Source of the DNA: Perkinsus chesapeaki
Taxonomy: Eukaryota; Perkinsozoa; Perkinsida; Perkinsidae
DNA length: 39,115 nucleotides
NCBI GenBank assembly: GCA_013115145.1
Contig: JAAPAO010000304.1
Location: 1 to 39,115, forward strand
Direction: 5' to 3'
Shown here: one piece after another, positions 1-10,177 of the stretch
Layout of the letters: each line of letters opens with the position of its first letter
How positions within the stretch are numbered: the first letter of the stretch is position 1
Made by a program: the position numbers and the translations under genes
The notes under the pieces: model-generated
Databases searched by the model: none
Told to the model about the DNA's origin: nothing
Seen by the model: the letters and a program-made list of their open reading frames with translations, nothing else

Positions 1-292
1 GAAAGAAAGTGGCCAGGGAAGAAAAAATGTGGCCAGAAGTAGAAAAATTTGTGGCTCGCGCGAAGATGACGCGTTCCTTTCCCGTGCTGTCACAGCGGCA
101 GCGGCGGCGGTGTGAGTATCATGGTTGGTTTGTAGTAGACTAGGAAGCCAACCTTTGTCAGGCTCTGGAGGAATTGAAGTGCCGCCGCCGCTCGTGGGAT
201 AATCGAACTCGCGTCCTCCTCCTCTTTGAGCTGCATTACAATGGCACACTTTAACGCGTTGAAGGTTGAATAGTCTTTATATTTAAATAATA
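1..292 (+). promoter_or_regulatory. 5' flank of the first transporter gene, GC-richer than its surroundings
   Basis: No coding exon is supported here. The stretch is richer in G and C than the sequence that follows, with CGCG-containing words near 57-73, a GGC-triplet run near 98-110 and a GCC-triplet run near 181-190. Three imperfect copies of an A-rich word followed by TGGCC or TGGCT lie at about 1-16, 18-36 and 40-57. An in-frame TAA at 284-286 precedes the first ATG at 293. It is probably promoter plus 5' UTR; no TATA box or initiator was identified. Confidence 0.35.
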
Positions 293-3072
293 ATGTATTA
301 TCGTATTATATACGATTGGTTTAATGATACTTGTTCTAATATAACAAGGAAATTACCATTAGCTGATGCATTACAAGTAATAGAGTATAATAACATATTA
401 TTAATAATATAATAGGTAAATGATACTAAAGGAGACAATAATGATACAAATAACAACAACCAACAAGAAGCATCACACAATCATTTAAAAAGATGTCTTG
501 GTTTAGGAGAGGTATTACTAATAATTATAATAAATAATACAATATCAGATAATAAGCTTTGGTGTTAGTAATACTGTCGGTAGTGGTATATTTGTCGTTA
601 TTGGATCAGTAGCCATGCAGTAATATAATAGAAATATATAGTGATTAAGATGTATTTTAGATATAGTGGCTCTGGACTATTTATATCAATGTTTTTGGCA
701 GTATTAGTATCATTATTATCAGCATTATGTTATGCTGAATTATCATCTAAAATACCAGCAGCAGGCCAGGTCTATACGTATTTATATACCAATAATATAC
801 CACCATACTTGCCTATCATTATAGGTATACATATGTTTGTATGGGTGAGCTTATAGGCTTTCTTAGTGGTTGGTTAACATCAGTACCGTAATAATAATGA
901 TATTATTATTGATACTTTTTAATATAAGATACTGTTTCTCATCAGCTGCAGTAGCTAGAGGTTGGGGTGGGTATGTTAAAAGTTTTATCCATGCTTTAAC
1001 AGGTAGTAGTAACAATGCTTATTATTTTACCATTATACTCTTATATAGGTTATACTCTTCCATCTATATTCTATGGTGGCTGCTGTTCTAATAATATTAT
1101 ATCTATATCATTATTAGGCCCTATACTATGCCTATTATGTATTAATATTATCACTAACATATATTATATAGTAATATTATTATAGGTACAATGGTGTCAT
1201 TATCGGGTGTTAAAGAATCAGCATCATTAAGTTATATAATGGCATGTATTAATTGTATAGTATTGGTTACTATATCTATATATGGTGTTATAAGGTATAA
1301 TATAGATTATCAATAGTATAATTATCATTAGCCTAATGGCATTAGGTATGGTGATTCATCTAATTTTGGTAGTCCATGGTTATCGAATCCTGATGATAAT
1401 GATGATGCTATAGATGGTATAGGAGGTGTAGGGCAGTATCATTATTAGTTATATTATTATATTAATAGGTATTACGTGGTTCGGGTTTAGCATTCTTTTG
1501 CTGTGTTGGTTGGGATGCTGTATGTACTTTAAGTGAGGAGGTTAAAGATAGTAAAAAGGATATTCCTAGGGGCATTATGGGTAATAATACTTGTTAATAG
1601 TGCTAATATATTAATATAGGTACACTTGTAATAGTAGCCTTACTATATGTTGGATTATCAATATCATTCTCTTTAATAGTACCTGTTGATAGTATTGATA
1701 TTAAAGCACCATTAGCAGGGGCCTTCCAGTACAAATAATCATAACTAGTCCTTGTATTATAATATTAGATATCATAATGATTTCTATGGATATATAGCTG
1801 TATCATTAGCAGCTACGACTGTTTGTAAGTAGTATTAGTATAGATATAGTGTATTACTATTATTGTGTTATAGGTATACCAAGTGTTATGGCTGGTATAG
1901 TAAGCCAACCTAGGATATGGTATAGAATGGCATTAGATGGTCTATTATATGATAACTTCGCTAAGCTAAATGTTAATGATATACCTGTAGTTGGTAATAA
2001 CTACATATAACAATAACAAGACATAACTTCAACTTTAATTAGGTACAGTAGTATGTGGTATTATGGCTACTATATTATCGGGGTTATTAAGATTTGATTA
2101 TCTTGCTGGTATGGTTAGTTTAAGTAATAATTACTGTATGTATTATATATTATAATATATAGGTTCACTATTATTATTAACATTAGTATGTATATGTGTA
2201 ATAATAATACGTATTGATACTATACATAGTATTACACCATATCCAGCAGCAGCATACTATATACGGAAATCTTTGGCCATATATGTAACATTGTCACCAC
2301 CATTAACGACACTCAGTAATAATATATCCCTTTCTAGACCATTTCATCGATCCTACTACATTACCTTATAATACTCATTGGTATTAATAATACATATGTT
2401 ATTATTATTGGTATTATCAATTTAATAACATTCATTATAACATTGATACTATATAACTATGGTATGACTAAGTTACCTAGTAATAGTCTTACTGACCCCA
2501 GGATAACAAGAGGAAGAAGTGTATATGAGTATGGGTAGTAGTAGTGTTAGGGTAGATACTGAGTATATTAGTTGTTATTACGGTATTAGGGGGATAATGG
2601 ATAGACAACCATTACTGGCTGATGATAATACAACAACAACAGCAGCAGAAGCAATAGTAGGGTACTCCACCTCAGATGATAGTCGTACCACAGTTGCTAG
2701 TGAATGTGATTTAGCTATAAGGATACAACATTGGGGAAATAATGATAATAAAGGTGGTGATGATGGTGGACCACCATTGGTGGTGGTTGTAGTTGTTGTT
2801 GTTGTTGTATTAATATACTTAGTCTTAGGATTCCTATGTCCATGGGTACCTATAATACCATTAATAGGTATATGGATTAATTCATATTTAATAGCATCAT
2901 TAGGTATAACAGCAATATTATTAACATTAGGATGGCTAGTAAGTACTACTACTACTATTGTTGTTGTTGTCCCCTATATTGTGTTATATATTATTAGTTT
3001 ATTGGTATTATACTATACCTTACCTATGGTCAACAACATAGTCTTCTTAACGACCTTGCCACCACCACCTAA
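293..3072 (+). CDS. Cationic amino acid transporter-like permease, copy 1 (18 exons)
   Basis: APC-superfamily permease of the CAT (SLC7A1-4) type, expected to carry basic amino acids across a membrane. Exons: 293-376, 416-511, 549-619, 661-777, 825-887, 929-1002, 1049-1138, 1186-1294, 1346-1427, 1469-1580, 1620-1728, 1769-1824, 1874-1993, 2043-2123, 2163-2284, 2338-2534, 2590-2938, 2998-3072, giving 668 aa. The first membrane helix carries GSGIFV. It is followed by CYAELSSKIPAAGQVYTYTY, VCMGELIGF and AVARGW, a typical CAT series. Later come EEV before DIPRGIMG, PRIWYRMALDGLL and the CAT C-terminal pattern PWVPIIPLIGIWINSYL. The last exon, YLTYGQQHS, matches the tail of copy 2 and fixes the stop at 3072; the frame stays open beyond only if the last intron is ignored. 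Exon 16 (2535-2589 intron) is the least certain junction. Confidence 0.85.
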
Positions 3073-3487
3073 TACCACCGCCCACCTCCCCCACGCAACA
3101 TCATCATCATCATCGTTCTGTTCCTATTTCCACATGATGGCCTATTGGTCTCCGCCTCCGCCGCCGCCCTACTACTACGGCGGTACTACTATCATAAACT
3201 CTAATTATTTTTGTCCCTCCTCCTCCTCCTCCTCCTACTCCTTTGCTAGAATCATGTAATGGTCTCCTCATCATTATCAATATTGTGTTAATAGTTACCA
3301 TTTTTTATAGTGTACCTGTTATTACTACTTACCTTGATGAGTATTGTAAGTGGTAGTAGTGGGGTTGTTGGTGCAACTGGATCAGGTATTACTAGCCACA
3401 ATGTGAAGGACAGTAAAGGAGGTAATACATCTCCTCCGCCACCACCACCATTTTATTATTATTGTAATATTAGGGATATTATACAAG
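3073..3487. other. Intergenic, triplet-rich spacer between tandem permease genes
   Basis: No gene is supported. The spacer holds strand-biased triplet runs (CAT, CCG, TCC and CCA repeats) that leave fortuitous open frames rich in serine, proline and tyrosine. An AG at 3486-3487 abuts the ATG of the second permease, but no adjoining exon could be identified. Confidence 0.5.
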
Positions 3488-6129
3488 ATGGGTAGACGTC
3501 AACCATTATCAGTAGTATTGGCATCTGAGGGTAGTAATAACGATGGTGATAATAGCGGTGCTGGGTTAAAGAAGTGTCTTGGTCTACCTGAGGTAGTAGT
3601 TATAATAATAATAGTATCATTATGTATATATAATTATTAGGTTATATCCTTTGGTATTAGTACTACTGTTGGTAGTGGTATTTTTGTAACAGTTGGTATT
3701 ATAGCTGTGAAGTAGTGATCACAATAATAATATCCTATTACCCATCATCATTATTAAATATCTATTATATTTAGGTTTAGTGGTCCAGCTTTATTTATAT
3801 CATTTCTGGTTGCTATTGCTGGATCATTATTGTCAGCATTTTGTTATGCTGAGTTCGCTGCTAAAATACCAGTAGCAGGGCAGGCTTATACGTAATAGTT
3901 GAAAGATGATGACGATATGAAGAATACTAATAATAATATTACTATTATGCCTACTATTTAGATATAGCTACGTCTGTATTGGTGAATTAGCTGGATTTAT
4001 AAATGGATGGCTATCAACAATACCGTAATAATAATAAATGATAATACTAGTAATACCGTAATAATATTAGATACTGTATAGCATCAGCTGCAGTAGCTAG
4101 AGGTTGGGCTAATTATGTACAATGCTTTATACAAGCAGCGTTCAATGTATCATTACCATTATGGATGTATGCAACACCAACACAATATGGTATTATATCA
4201 TATTCATTCCTAGCTCCAGCTCTATGTGCTATATGTAATAACAATAATAATAGCAATAACCCTACTACTACTATTACTGTTGTTATAAGGTACATTGATA
4301 TGTCTATCTGGTGTTAAAGAGAGTGCTACCTTTAGCTTTGGAATGGCCTGCCTTAATGTTTTCCTATTGCTTGTTTTCTCTATATACGGATCATATATGT
4401 AATAATAATATAATATATATTAGGTTATAATACCACATATTACTATATTAGGTACGGTGATGTTGGTAATATGGAACCCTTTACTTTACCTAATGATGAA
4501 GCTGCTGATGGTATTGGAGGATTTGCTGGTGTAATAGAATCCAACTATAATAATAACTATTATTACTATTAATAGGTATTACGTGGTTCGGGTTTAGCAT
4601 TCTTTTGCTGTGTTGGATGGGATGCTGTATGTACTTTAAGTGAGGAGGTTAGGAATCCAAAAAGAGATATACCATGGGGAATAATGGGTAATAACAACAA
4701 ATATAATATTATTATTGATAATAGTAGCTGTTATAGTAGTAGTATAATAATAGGTACATTACTTATAGTAGCTATACTATATTCTATGTTATGTATTACA
4801 TTATGTTTAATGGTACCAATAGATAGTATTGATTTAAATGCTCCACTTGCAGCAGCATTTCAGTATTAATAATAATATTATACTTAACTATTATTATTAT
4901 TATATAATTCAGATATCATCATGATAATTGGGGATATATTCTAACATCATTAGCAGCAACAACAGTGTGTAATAATAATAGACTAGTATAATGTATCTAA
5001 TACTTATCATTATTATAGGTACACCAAGTGTAATGAGTGGTATAGTAGGACAACCACGTATATGGTATAGGATGGCATTGGATGGTTTATTATTTAAACC
5101 ATTTGCTAAGTTAAGTTCACAAGATGTACCAGTTATAGGTAATACATCACCACAACAACAACAGTAGTAATACGGTTAGTGCTCGGGTGATAGGTACTAC
5201 GATATGTGGTATAATAGCAACACTATTATCAGCTGTATGCGATTTTGAACCATTAGCAGGGATGACTAGTTTCAGTAATATAATTGTTATATATCTATCT
5301 TATTATTATTATCACTATTTTAATAGGTACATTAGCTATGTTTACTCTTGTTAATGCTGGTATTATATTAACTCGTGCTGAAGAATATTTTACAAGAAGT
5401 GGTAGACCATGTCATACTACCAATATAACATATTCTTTATCAGTCTTCGTAATAATAATAACAATATATAACCTCACCTCTATCTCCTCTTTACACGTTT
5501 ATCAGTTTATCCTATCAATCACGTTCCACTACGTTATGTTGCTACATGGTCTATTAACATTTTCCACTATATGTATTGGTACCCTAGATCTTGCTAGTTT
5601 TGCTTGGGTACTTTATGCATATTATACAGCTATAACGTCAACTACAAGAAAGACATCCAGTCTTGCTATTAACATTGATGGGTATTATCATTATTCATTT
5701 AACCTTCCCATGTATTGTTAACTCCTACTTCAGATGTACGCAGCCTCTTGTTGGTGATAATACCACGAAGAATGCCACCAGCAGCACCTCTGAAAAAGAT
5801 AATAATGATAATAATATGCTAGGCATGCAGACACTTTATCTACCTTTAGGTGCCTCAGGTATGAGTGCTGCTGCTGTTGCTTCTGATGATAACCATTTTC
5901 GTTGCCCTTGGGTACCAGTATTACCAGCTGTTGCTGTATGGGTTAATTGTTATCTTATGGCATCACTAGGCATTCAAGCATTAGTTATGGTTACTGTATG
6001 GCTGGTAAGTATAATAATGTTTTATAACTCCAACACCGCTATCAACAACATCAACATCATTATAATCATCAGGTCCTCGGATTAGGGGTATATCTCACTT
6101 ATAGCGCCAAGCATAGCAAACTAAACTAA
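3488..6129 (+). CDS. Cationic amino acid transporter-like permease, copy 2 (16 exons)
   Basis: Tandem paralogue of the upstream permease and same-family amino acid transporter. Exons: 3488-3592, 3641-3711, 3775-3891, 3962-4024, 4071-4234, 4290-4398, 4452-4530, 4576-4687, 4754-4862, 4913-4968, 5019-5138, 5194-5274, 5327-5448, 5506-5681, 5734-6004, 6073-6129, giving 603 aa. Visible family motifs are TVGSGIFVTVG, CYAEFAAKIPVAGQAYTY, VCIGELAGFINGW, ASAAVARGW, PRIWYRMALDGLLF and PWVPVLPAVAVWVNCYLM, with the terminal helix ending LTYSAKHSKLN. Many exons have exactly the same length as in copy 1 (71, 117, 63, 109, 112, 109, 56, 120, 81 and 122 nt), which supports both models. It lacks two introns present in copy 1. 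About 12 to 14 membrane helices are expected. Substrate identity is family inference only. Confidence 0.87.
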
Positions 6130-6619
6130 TTGATATTCACATGCTGTTGATAATGATAATAAAGGAAAATATGTTGATATGATATCATCCGTTATTGTAG
6201 AATTGGCAATTGTCGGGTTTTATCACATACTCATCATCGTCATTGCTGCCTTACATTTATATAGACCCTCTATCATTAAAGGTGATGGGGTTATACAACA
6301 ACAATGAAAACAATAACAACGGCAATTCTGTTTCATCGCCTATTCTACCTTCTGCTGCCGTTAGTAATAGTTGTGACACTGCACTTTTCCTCCTTGTCTC
6401 CCTTATATCTCACAATTTTCTCTGCCAGCTACTTAGCTACTTGTTGAAGCCCTTAGCTATGACTATTTATGTGTTGTGTTCACAGTTGGTTACATAACAC
6501 GACCAGAATCACGGCCTGTTGAACAACATATCGAAGAGAGGGACAAATTACACAATCAAATGTCAGGAAATAAAAATAGGCTAGCTAACGTAATCAAACA
6601 TCCATCGGTTAAATAATCT
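6130..6619 (+). promoter_or_regulatory. Intergenic/5' UTR before first ENT gene
   Basis: No gene is supported. A long pyrimidine tract runs from about 6381 to 6426 and ends in an AG at 6427-6428. This is the best-looking 3' splice acceptor in the spacer, so it could mark a 5' UTR intron or a trans-splice acceptor for the downstream intronless transporter. Short open frames here have no recognisable similarity. Confidence 0.35.
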
Positions 6620-7903
6620 ATGTTACCATCACTTAAGAATGATGAGAAGAGTTCGGAAATTGAGATGAACGGTATCCTCGAGGATACTAAAAGCTCCGAA
6701 AAAGCCAATCCGGCAATTGATATATGGTTGCTTCTACAAATGGGCATGTTCGGTTTTGTGGCCTTGTCACCATGGAACTTTGTATTAGCTGAATTGGGCT
6801 ATTTGAACGGTAAATTTGAGCACTACTTTGGTTCAGCGTTACCACTACTCTATGGAGTTGCTGTGAATATAACTCAGGTATTTCTCATCTGGTATGGTAA
6901 CAGGTTTTCTTTTCAACCTAGATTCGTGATTGGATGTATTCTGCTGTCCATTTTCCCGTTCATCCTCGGTACTATCGCCATGACTATTGGTAATGACAAC
7001 TCTATTGATAATACTGGTCTTGGTTTTGGTCTCGGACTAGTTTGTGTATATTTCCTTGGTACTGGATATGCACTACTGGAGTCGTCAGCTCTGGGATTAG
7101 CTGCTTTATGTTCTCCAAAGTGTATTGCAGCAATAATGGTTGGTGAGGGTGCCAGTGGCTTATTGGGCTGGCCTATAAATACACTCCTTAATTTGATATT
7201 AAATGCATCTGATATTCAGCGTGTTTCGGAGTGGAGATGCTTTATCTTCCTAATCATAAGTTCTTTGATAGCACTTATTATCATACCGATGTTCCGTTTT
7301 AGTACATCTAAGCATCCATATATGATGAAGGTGTTAGAAATAGAGAGAACAAGAAAGAAAGGTGGTCTAGCCTCGAGGCAGACCCGAAGACCAATTCTCA
7401 GTATTGTGCTAGATGTTCTGCCTATTGCTTTCTGTGTCTGGTTAACCATGACTGTAACTTTCACTGTATTTCCTTCACAAGTCGTGTTATGGAAGTCATC
7501 TGATCCTTCTAATGTTGGTTTCATTGCCCAAGTCACTTACACATTTCAAGTTGTAGACACAATTGGGCGCTTTCTCCCAAGTGTTCTGCCTAATCTTAAA
7601 ACACGTTATTTATTCATCTATGTTATTTCACGTATAATCCTGATACCATTATTTATATGTACTGCTGAATATTCTACTATCGCACCATTCAATGAAGATT
7701 GGTTCATGCATATGGAGATGGGTGTGTTAGCCTTTACTAATGGAACTTGTGTGACTATGTCGATGGTTGCAGGGCCTTCAAGAGTTCCAGATGATGAAGC
7801 AGAACGGGAAGTAGCTGGATATACTATGTCATTTGGAATTGTCAGTGGTATACTTTTCGGTAGCATTTTCGGCCTACTAACCAATATTGGTTTAGGCCAG
7901 TAA
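6620..7903 (+). CDS. Equilibrative nucleoside transporter (ENT/SLC29-like), copy 1
   Basis: Single-exon gene of 427 aa, close to the roughly 450 aa usual for ENTs. These carriers move nucleosides or nucleobases down their gradient and are central to purine salvage in protists. Motifs: VALSPWNFVL in helix 1 (the ENT PWN signature, residues about 48-57), a polar loop, then TVTFTVFPSQV (the family FxVFP motif), TFQVVDTIGRFLP (D..GR motif) and the C-terminal AFTNGTCVTMSMVAGP, matching the ENT pattern NGYx..M..GP. The N-terminal 35 residues are hydrophilic and probably cytosolic. Codon use is more mixed than in the intron-rich neighbours. A paralogue with the same layout lies at 26174-27499. Its 3' end faces the converging CRT gene. 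Confidence 0.85.
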   Translation: MLPSLKNDEKSSEIEMNGILEDTKSSEKANPAIDIWLLLQMGMFGFVALSPWNFVLAELGYLNGKFEHYFGSALPLLYGVAVNITQVFLIWYGNRFSFQPRFVIGCILLSIFPFILGTIAMTIGNDNSIDNTGLGFGLGLVCVYFLGTGYALLESSALGLAALCSPKCIAAIMVGEGASGLLGWPINTLLNLILNASDIQRVSEWRCFIFLIISSLIALIIIPMFRFSTSKHPYMMKVLEIERTRKKGGLASRQTRRPILSIVLDVLPIAFCVWLTMTVTFTVFPSQVVLWKSSDPSNVGFIAQVTYTFQVVDTIGRFLPSVLPNLKTRYLFIYVISRIILIPLFICTAEYSTIAPFNEDWFMHMEMGVLAFTNGTCVTMSMVAGPSRVPDDEAEREVAGYTMSFGIVSGILFGSIFGLLTNIGLGQ

Positions 7904-8357
7904 GGTGGACTATAACTTCTAACTACCTCAAGTCTACTATGTTTAATTTCTAGTGTATTCAGTCTTTTTTAGTTGAGACTATAATTACCTTGCGTTGTCA
8001 ATCATAGGGCGTTGTGGGGTATACAACTTCCATAAGGATTATGCTTCTACTACTAGCATTCTCTATTTGCCTTATACATACTCTACACTCAAAACTCAAC
8101 AACCAGCTATGTCTGAAACTAAAGTGTTCACTGAGCAGAAATAGGGTTCGCGTAGGAGATACCCTTAGAAGTGAACAACGTGTTTGTGGGAAGTAAACTT
8201 GAGTAACTATCAACTGTAGCAATGGGTAACAGTTTATGTGCGAAGTTTAGGGAATGGACAGAATTGGGGGAACGGCAACAAACCACGTGTCGCTATACAG
8301 ATATCTTATGAGATATCATAAAACTTAGAATCTTCCGAGAATAGAAGTGTAACTAGA
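7904..8357. other. Convergent intergenic region (3' ends of ENT1 and CRT1)
   Basis: No gene is supported. Both flanking genes end here, so it should hold two 3' UTRs and polyadenylation signals. Two GATATC words about 6 bases apart near 8299-8316 could form a weak hairpin; nothing else stands out. Confidence 0.4.
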
Positions 8358-9986
8358 TTATACACTCTCTACCGAGGAAGCTGATGTAGATGGGAACTTC
8401 GACGGAACCATACCATCCACGGTATCCCTGGACTGATCGATATTAACATATCTTTTTGGCCAGAAAAGTCGCCAAGGATGAGTAAGGCTATCCCAGTTGA
8501 AGACCACGCGTACATGCTCATTGGAGTTTGAAGATCGAATAGACAGATCATCATCACCTCCATCATCGACCTCTTTGCGATTACGGAACATAGGGAATAA
8601 GCAGATAACGTATTTTAGCAGAGGGTTTTCCTCATGCATATTACTATCATCCAACTTAGTCCGCATTATGTTACCATATCGAAAGAGTGCAATACCAATA
8701 AGAATTATAACGAGAGTAAGCCACTCAAGCCACGTAACAGTACTTCGACCGATAATAGGCCAACTTATCAGGGAGAATATAGCTGCTAATGGTACAGTTA
8801 TCTTGTTGCATACAAATGTGAGTAAACTAGAGCCATAAGAAATAAGCAAATAGATATTCACATTATAGAGAAGGTTAAAGCATAAATATACAACAAGAGC
8901 TTGCCATGCACCATCGGCGTTAGCTAGGGTCTCAAAACCATCGGCAAAGTGCTCCATGATGGGAATATTAGATCCTTGTGTTCTGATAAGCTCTACGATG
9001 AGATTAAGTGGGAATGTCCATACGCAGCCGAAAGTATTACTCGAACTGCTTACGACAAAGACATTAAGATTAACTTCCTCCCGACCTATTTCAGTGGCAT
9101 ATCTTGTATAGGCACGGAACATGCACTCTTTTAGTACAAATCCTAATGCTTGGAATATAGTAGAAATAAGGCATATAATTGCCATTATAACACTACTATC
9201 TCCATCAGTTGTAGATGATGTAGCTACTGATACTAAAGCCATTGCAATAACAATAGCAACACCAAATACTTCTACAAATGTATATCTATCACGCAAGAAT
9301 ATTAAAGACCACATTAAAGTAAAAGGCACCATTCCTTGTTGTAATAAATTAAATACAACAATAGATAGATAGGGTTGAGTTAAGAACATAAATATTTCAC
9401 CAAGGCAATCGGATATAGCCGCAAAAAAGGTATAACGGCATCCCGGTAGAGACTCCCACCATATATTTATAATGGACCACCAACGATGGTACCAACTCAT
9501 ATTGGATTTAATAATAGTCTCATGACGAATTCTTAACTCATCTCTAGGAGGGAAAGTCCAAGTCCATTTAAGTTGTTCTAAAGGTATCTTACCCATAGTA
9601 TACATAACAATAACACCAATCCAATAAACAATGCAATAGGTAACTTGGCTTATCATAGAGGTAATAAAACCAGAATATTCACCAAGAGGTTGAGAGCGTA
9701 TTTTACCAGCAATAGCATTAGCAGTTCCAGTAATAGCTAATGATATCATAAGTGTTGGAATGATCCATCGACCAACACCAGTTTTCCGGGGTTTACTCTC
9801 CTCCTGCTGTTGTTGTTTATAACTCTCCGTAGTAGTCTCCAATGACCGTGAAGAGACTGATGCCATTGATGTTTGTGTATCAATTTCGTTATGCAATGCA
9901 GTGGGTTGCGCACTCGCCATTGGAACAAATAAAAGGAGAAAAACCAAAGTCTGTAATAAAAAGTCAGAAGAGGAGCTGCGGGACAT
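8358..9986 (-). CDS. CRT-like transporter (PfCRT family of the drug/metabolite superfamily), copy 1
   Basis: Single-exon membrane protein resembling the chloroquine-resistance-transporter-like family, which carries small solutes, peptides or glutathione across vacuolar or plastid membranes. I place the start at the ATG at 9986 because it begins a textbook signal peptide (hydrophobic core LLQTLVFLLLFVP, small-residue end MASA). An upstream in-frame ATG at 10112 would bury this under 42 extra residues. Family landmarks: ANAIAGKIR in the first helix, EIFMFLTQPYLS, FNLLQQGMVPFT (the TM4-5 hallmark), SYGSSLLTFVCNKITVPLAA and a C-terminal helix followed by about 90 hydrophilic residues with acidic runs. 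About ten helices are expected. Its paralogue lies immediately upstream on the same strand. The real substrate is unknown. Confidence 0.8.
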   Translation of the reverse strand: MSRSSSSDFLLQTLVFLLLFVPMASAQPTALHNEIDTQTSMASVSSRSLETTTESYKQQQQEESKPRKTGVGRWIIPTLMISLAITGTANAIAGKIRSQPLGEYSGFITSMISQVTYCIVYWIGVIVMYTMGKIPLEQLKWTWTFPPRDELRIRHETIIKSNMSWYHRWWSIINIWWESLPGCRYTFFAAISDCLGEIFMFLTQPYLSIVVFNLLQQGMVPFTLMWSLIFLRDRYTFVEVFGVAIVIAMALVSVATSSTTDGDSSVIMAIICLISTIFQALGFVLKECMFRAYTRYATEIGREEVNLNVFVVSSSSNTFGCVWTFPLNLIVELIRTQGSNIPIMEHFADGFETLANADGAWQALVVYLCFNLLYNVNIYLLISYGSSLLTFVCNKITVPLAAIFSLISWPIIGRSTVTWLEWLTLVIILIGIALFRYGNIMRTKLDDSNMHEENPLLKYVICLFPMFRNRKEVDDGGDDDLSIRSSNSNEHVRVVFNWDSLTHPWRLFWPKRYVNIDQSRDTVDGMVPSKFPSTSASSVESV

Positions 9987-10135
9987 TTTGTGTGAATTTT
10001 GTGTCAGTTGTCCCCTTCTTCCTTGCTGAATTGTCCCTGTACATCTACCAACTAGACAACATATCATCAGAGGTGAAACGAAGTTGACGATGATAAAACT
10101 GGTATAAACCATTTCTGATTTACTGACTGCTTAGG

Positions 10136-10136
<1 letters not shown>

Positions 10137-10165
<29 letters not shown>
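10137..10165 (+). repeat. (GAT)n microsatellite
   Basis: About ten uninterrupted GAT/ATG units lie in the short spacer between the two CRT-like genes. Similar GAT/CAT runs occur throughout the window in coding and non-coding positions. Confidence 0.9.
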
Positions 10166-10166
<1 letters not shown>

Positions 10167-10177
10167 TGGGAGCTCTA

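Noticed and set aside
170-230. Minus-strand word resembling a tRNA T-loop (GTTCGAT)
   Set aside because: No pairing T-stem, anticodon arm or acceptor stem could be built around it.
3073-3259. Open frame continuing past the first permease with Ser/Pro/Tyr-rich sequence
   Set aside because: It exists only if the last intron (2939-2997) is ignored. The spliced exon matches the C-terminal helix of the second permease and stops at 3072.
7998-8222. Small minus- and plus-strand open frames between ENT1 and CRT1
   Set aside because: They overlap each other in a convergent 3' region and show no motif, membrane or signal features of a real gene.
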